A DNA stretch of 64,000 nt, from contig OX457029.1 of NCBI GenBank assembly GCA_949752745.1, positions 38,547,103-38,611,102 on the forward strand. Direction: 5' to 3'. A program made the position numbers and the translations under genes. Numbering within the stretch: position 1 is the first letter of the stretch; each line of letters begins with the position of its first letter. Origin of the DNA: Protula sp. h YS-2021 (Eukaryota > Annelida > Polychaeta > Sabellida > Serpulidae). Shown piece by piece: positions 60,791 to 64,000 of this stretch. Under the pieces are notes generated by a model. It did not search any database. It was not told where the DNA came from and saw nothing but the letters and a program-made list of their open reading frames with translations.

Positions 60791-61474
60791 CTAAAGCGAC
60801 CTTTCGTACGACCGCCACTCACGTCCAGTTTTTCTTCTCTTCTTGCTGTACCACTGCTGTAACAGAGGATTTAACGCGTGACGTGACATATGGAGGAGGG
60901 GAGCGCAGAAGTCCACACGCGCTAGGCCGTAGGTTGCGGCCGGGAGGTGATCAAAGCGGCTCTGGCTATCGGCAAGCAGATTAGAACGGGGGTTAATGTA
61001 CACAGCTATAATCCGGAAGTTGTGTGTAGCACATATAATTCGGAGCGCTCTCAAGATGGCCGAGGCACACGTGTTACGAATGAAGCCCTTATTAATAGTG
61101 AATAGGGCTGCTTTGTTATCTGTCCGTACAATGATTTTGCGATTACGCCATAGGTGCTTCCAGCGTTCAATAGGTAGCAAAACAATGGCAAGTTCCTTAA
61201 CATTAATATGAGCACGAGTAAGTGCCGGGGCATCCGTGGCCCAGTGGATGTACAGCCAGTCAGCAACAGCATTGCGGAAGACGAGGGCAGACACACTGGA
61301 GTCGAAAACGATGTATGCATATTCGAGCTCGACTCTGTCCAGGAAGAAAGTAGTACCATTGAAATTACTGCATAAAGCGTAGAGCATTTGAAGATCTCTG
61401 CGGAGATCAGCTGTTAAGCGTGTGCGATGCGAGGAACGCTGTAGCATAGACATTTTATCAATAAAACGACGCAA
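60791..61474 (-). CDS. RNase H domain frame of the Ngaro-like element (227 codons)
   Basis: An open frame on the minus strand with the acidic residues of RNase H in order: Asp in VFDSSV, Glu in INVKELAIVL, Asp in VRTDNKAA and Asp in LADSQSRF. It degrades the RNA strand of the RNA-DNA hybrid in reverse transcription. The upstream reverse transcriptase is in other frames, so it is not expressible as a whole. A basic tail (KKRRKTGREWRSYERSL) runs into the deletion before the recombinase. Confidence 0.7.
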   Translation of the reverse strand: MRRFIDKMSMLQRSSHRTRLTADLRRDLQMLYALCSNFNGTTFFLDRVELEYAYIVFDSSVSALVFRNAVADWLYIHWATDAPALTRAHINVKELAIVLLPIERWKHLWRNRKIIVRTDNKAALFTINKGFIRNTCASAILRALRIICATHNFRIIAVYINPRSNLLADSQSRFDHLPAATYGLARVDFCAPLLHMSRHALNPLLQQWYSKKRRKTGREWRSYERSL

Positions 61475-61556
61475 GCACGGTCTTGCTGCATGAATAACAC
61501 GAGCTATCCAACTAAGCTTACCGATTAGAGACTGAAGGTCTCACTTCGTAACCTTA

Positions 61557-62346
61557 GTGACCTTAGCGCTCCAGTCTGAGCGGGCAACTTTTACCGCACT
61601 TAACTTATCGGTGGGGATAGACAGGGTTCCCGCTGTCGTATCTATGGTAACACCAAGGAATGTCAGGCGGGTGGTGGGAGAAATACATTTTTCCCAACTG
61701 ATTGCGAAACCCAGGGCTACCAGGCGAAACCCAGGGCTGCCTCGTCTTTGTTATCGGCGCAGATGAAAAAATCGTCAAAGAAACATATTATCGCATCTAT
61801 GCCCAAGCGGCAAAGTACCTACAGACACTCTGCGTTAAGCGATGGAAAATACCGTAACTTAGCGATGTACCGAACGGTAGGCGGGTGTCACCCTCAAAAC
61901 GCCAAAATAAGCCTGCCACTTCTTGGGATCGGCCACTCAGCGGGACTTGCCTGTAAGCAGATTTGAGGTCAACTTTGGCCATATATGAGCCACTTCTTAC
62001 TATAGAAACAGCTGTAGCAACAGAAACGAAAGTTTGTTTATGTACAGTTGCATAGCTATTAACAGATTTTCCAAAAGGCTGGGACCAGTCGTGAATCAGG
62101 CGTATTGCATCTCCCTCTTTCGGTACCGCTCCCAAAGGAGACACTGTGTGTGTTTGGGCGGGTCTTAAGAATGCGGTAGCGACCTAATTCAACTTCTTTT
62201 CGTCTAGCGCGATCCACCTGTGTGCGGTAAGTAGCACTGGCGGATTTATTGTTACACTGGAAAGCTGTCTCAAGTACTGAGTTTTCGTCCATAATGTAAA
62301 AACCGTTCGTAATACCGTTGATCAGAAAACATGAGCAAAGCGACAA
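61557..62346 (-). pseudogene. Reverse transcriptase of the Ngaro-like element, frame-broken
   Basis: Pieces in order on the minus strand: LINGITNGFYI (about 62320), ARRKEVELGRY, SPLGAVPKEGDAIRLIHDWS (62141 down), YMAKVDLKSAYRQVPL, LPFGTSLSYGIFHRL, then IICFFDDFFICADN near 61770. The last holds the catalytic two aspartates in the place of Y-x-D-D. A shift lies between the first two groups and another after FRRL/YFAAW. The order matches DIRS-order enzymes. Confidence 0.7.
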
Positions 62347-62410
62347 GAGGCGCGATCACAGCCTTTTATTAGATTGAAATTGCGGCAGATTTCCTTGCCG
62401 GTTTGAGGAT
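62335..62410 (-). other. CCCH zinc finger at the end of the gag-like region
   Basis: The minus strand reads ICRNFNLIKGCDRASCRFAH, a C-x8-C-x4-C-x3-H finger such as ends the first protein of many Ngaro/DIRS elements. A stop follows two codons later. Confidence 0.6.
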
Positions 62411-62485
62411 CGTTCGGCATGTGGTCCCGTTTCCGTTGTGTGTATTTCTGGGTATTGGTAGTGTGCTGGGTAAAAATGCAGAAAT

Positions 62486-63211
62486 TCATGCGCTCGGGAT
62501 CCAGATCCCCCCACTGGAGGGTCCCCTCGAAAACTTTACGCGGTATTCAATGTCGAAACGCATGACGCGGCTAATGGGGTATAGCGCACACATATCCGCG
62601 ATTTTCTGACCGTATCGGGCGCATGCCCGAATATCCGCGATCGTTGAGAATTCTCCCCTTTCAGTTAGGGCTTCCTGAAACTTGAGATGGCCCCGTATCC
62701 ACTGTGGCAGGGTTGTGTCTTCCGGGGTGATTCGGCGCGAGGAAGAGACGAGCAATCTTTGATCACCCCCAAATGACAACACTTCCCGCTCCTGGCCTCC
62801 CCCATATTGCGATACACTCGTGCAAAAATCTTGCACCAATAGTGGTTTGTCCTTACTCTGGGTACGAGTGACTGTCGCTTAGGAAAGGAATCCCGCTTTC
62901 TTGCATGTCTCCATTAGTGATGCGAGATCGTGCTCTGCTGTCACATCGTTTGGGGTGGTGTTTGGCGCGCTGACGGCCACACCCGTGGTTTCTTCGGTGT
63001 CTGACTCCTGATCATGAGTCGTCACGGACACCGACTTAATAGCCTTTTCGAGAGCCAGGGCCTGGTCTATGTTTAGCTTAAAGGCCTTGACTTGTTTCGG
63101 GGCCATGAGTTTTATGAAGTTCAGGCTGATAAAACCTTCTTCTCTCAATTTGGTAAGAGTAGACTCCTAGAAAGGAGTGCCGTTCGGCCCACTCTTTCAG
63201 ATTTTCACTCA
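62486..63211 (-). pseudogene. Gag-like first frame of the Ngaro-like element
   Basis: An N-terminal helical segment (TKLREEGFISLNFIKLMAPK, 63165-63100) like the SAM-type start of Ngaro ORF1 is followed by an acidic linker ending at a stop at 62879. It resumes at 62839 with LPQWIRGHLKFQEAL and RYGQKIADMCALYPI blocks typical of this gag family. At least two breaks. It probably formed the particle protein. Confidence 0.6.
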
Positions 63212-63464
63212 TGTTCTGTTCTTATCCAGGCAAGGTAAACATAGCCGATTATGTATTTGTTTTATAGTGTTTTTTTAATTGCACTTTAATCCTCAAAACC
63301 AAAAGATAAATTTCGTATTATGACACTAGATATATCACTCAATTGTATGCTTACTTCCTTCCCTAATTATTCATTCACTGACTCGTCTTTGTCCTATAGT
63401 TTTATATTCTTATGTGCACTTTTAGCCTTTTTTTGTAAGCAAGGCAAGAAAAGACAGAGCAAAA

Positions 63465-63790
63465 ACCGACAAAGCAAAAAGCAGAGCAAAGCGGGCAGGG
63501 AGAAGCGCTGTCTCCGCTACCGCTAGCAATGTGCGAGGGACGGATTGAAGCCAGGCCCACGCGAAGCTATGGATGGAAATCGTGGGCATGGCTGTGATTG
63601 GGCAGAGTCGCATGTGAAAGCTTCAATTTTGAAGTAAATTAGCGGTCTGACAAAAAAAAAGCGCTACCGTTAAAGATAAAGAGAAAGTGGTCAGCGCGCT
63701 TTGAGAGGGCAGCCGCTAATCAGTGGCCCCCTCCCGATTGCAGAGTCATAAACAAAAATAATCCTATCTCTGATTTATTATTATTTATTA
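63465..63790 (-). repeat. Split direct repeat A1
   Basis: The 5' copy of the A repeat in the minus-strand reading, similar to A2 over about 310 bp. It continues into ACTTCGGCATATAAACACGA (to about 63850), which also occurs at 59190-59210. Confidence 0.8.
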
Positions 63791-63860
63791 AAGTAAACAA
63801 TGTATTCAACGTATAAAACTATGCCCCGACTTCGGCATATAAACACGACGCATATCGGCC

Positions 63861-64000
63861 ACGTTGGCCCTGGACTGACAACCTCTAAAAATGTATTAAA
63901 ATATATTTCGATAGTAACCTCATTCATGGAAACATTTTCTTCTTAAAGTACTTTATTCGCAACTTCCTTTTGGGCAGTAAACTGTGTCATTATATTTTGA
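63861..64000. other. Right flank, nothing recognised
   Basis: Short AT-rich flank to the window edge. Confidence 0.3.

Larger units (their letters stand above)
59262..63860 (-). mobile_element. Degenerate Ngaro/PAT-like (DIRS-order) retrotransposon
   Basis: Transcribed on the minus strand. The order is repeat A1 (63465-63790), gag-like frame, CCCH finger, reverse transcriptase, RNase H, partial tyrosine recombinase, then repeats B1 (59925-60160), A2 (59595-59910) and B2 (59262-59492). This A1...B1-A2-B2 layout is the split direct repeat design of Ngaro and PAT elements. No methyltransferase lies between RNase H and recombinase, which favours Ngaro. Many stops and frame breaks, and loss of the first half of the recombinase, make it inactive. 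The outermost borders are uncertain; a further partial copy of the A-type start (ACTTCGGCATATAAACACGA) lies at 59190-59210. Confidence 0.8.

Overview
The window is AT-rich DNA from an animal (metazoan) nuclear genome. Genes have spliced exons with GT-AG introns. The rest is LINE and tyrosine-recombinase retrotransposons, TIR elements and minisatellites. The gene families and repeat types suggest an invertebrate, probably a lophotrochozoan such as a bivalve mollusc; this placement is inference. No bacterial operon, CRISPR array or confident RNA gene was seen.

Layout. 1-4600: an AT-rich TIR element (803-1966) and a decayed tyrosine-recombinase domain (about 2390-3020). 4633-5682: an intact single-exon membrane progestin receptor (class II PAQR). 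10156-10485: a lone copy of the last exon of a METTL24-like methyltransferase gene. 11155-11578: a long palindrome around (TA)n. 15731-21106: a complete six-exon METTL24-like gene whose splice phases all agree (356 codons). 23640-25790: a broken L2-type LINE. 25984-34493: a second copy of the TIR element in the opposite orientation. It is split by a roughly 6.5 kb element (26371-32897) filled with a 139-bp satellite, and by a roughly 1.1 kb LTR-like insertion. 35124-39356: a six-exon gene for a secreted 175-residue protein with three six-cysteine repeats. 40982-41977: a PAQR copy broken by one stop codon. 43937-45013: a third, intact PAQR gene. 47600-48450: minisatellites and a paired CRE. 49155-52510: LINE remnants. 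54480-59060: short repeats and several elements with a GTCCGTCCG motif near one end. 59260-63860, minus strand: a degenerate DIRS-order element with Ngaro/PAT-type split direct repeats.

How the genes relate. The three PAQR copies and the two METTL24-like loci are all on the plus strand and look like locally duplicated families interrupted by repeats. PAQR proteins are seven-helix membrane receptors. The METTL24-like protein is a predicted single-pass membrane protein with a methyltransferase domain. The cysteine-rich protein is secreted. The sequence gives no sign of a shared pathway.

The least expected items are the satellite carrying dozens of TGACCTTGA/TCAAGGTCA nuclear-receptor half-sites, the three-repeat secreted protein, and the nested TIR element whose insertion history can be read from its flanks. 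Exon borders were chosen by eye from splice sites and frame continuity. Repeat borders are approximate to a few bases or, where stated, tens of bases.
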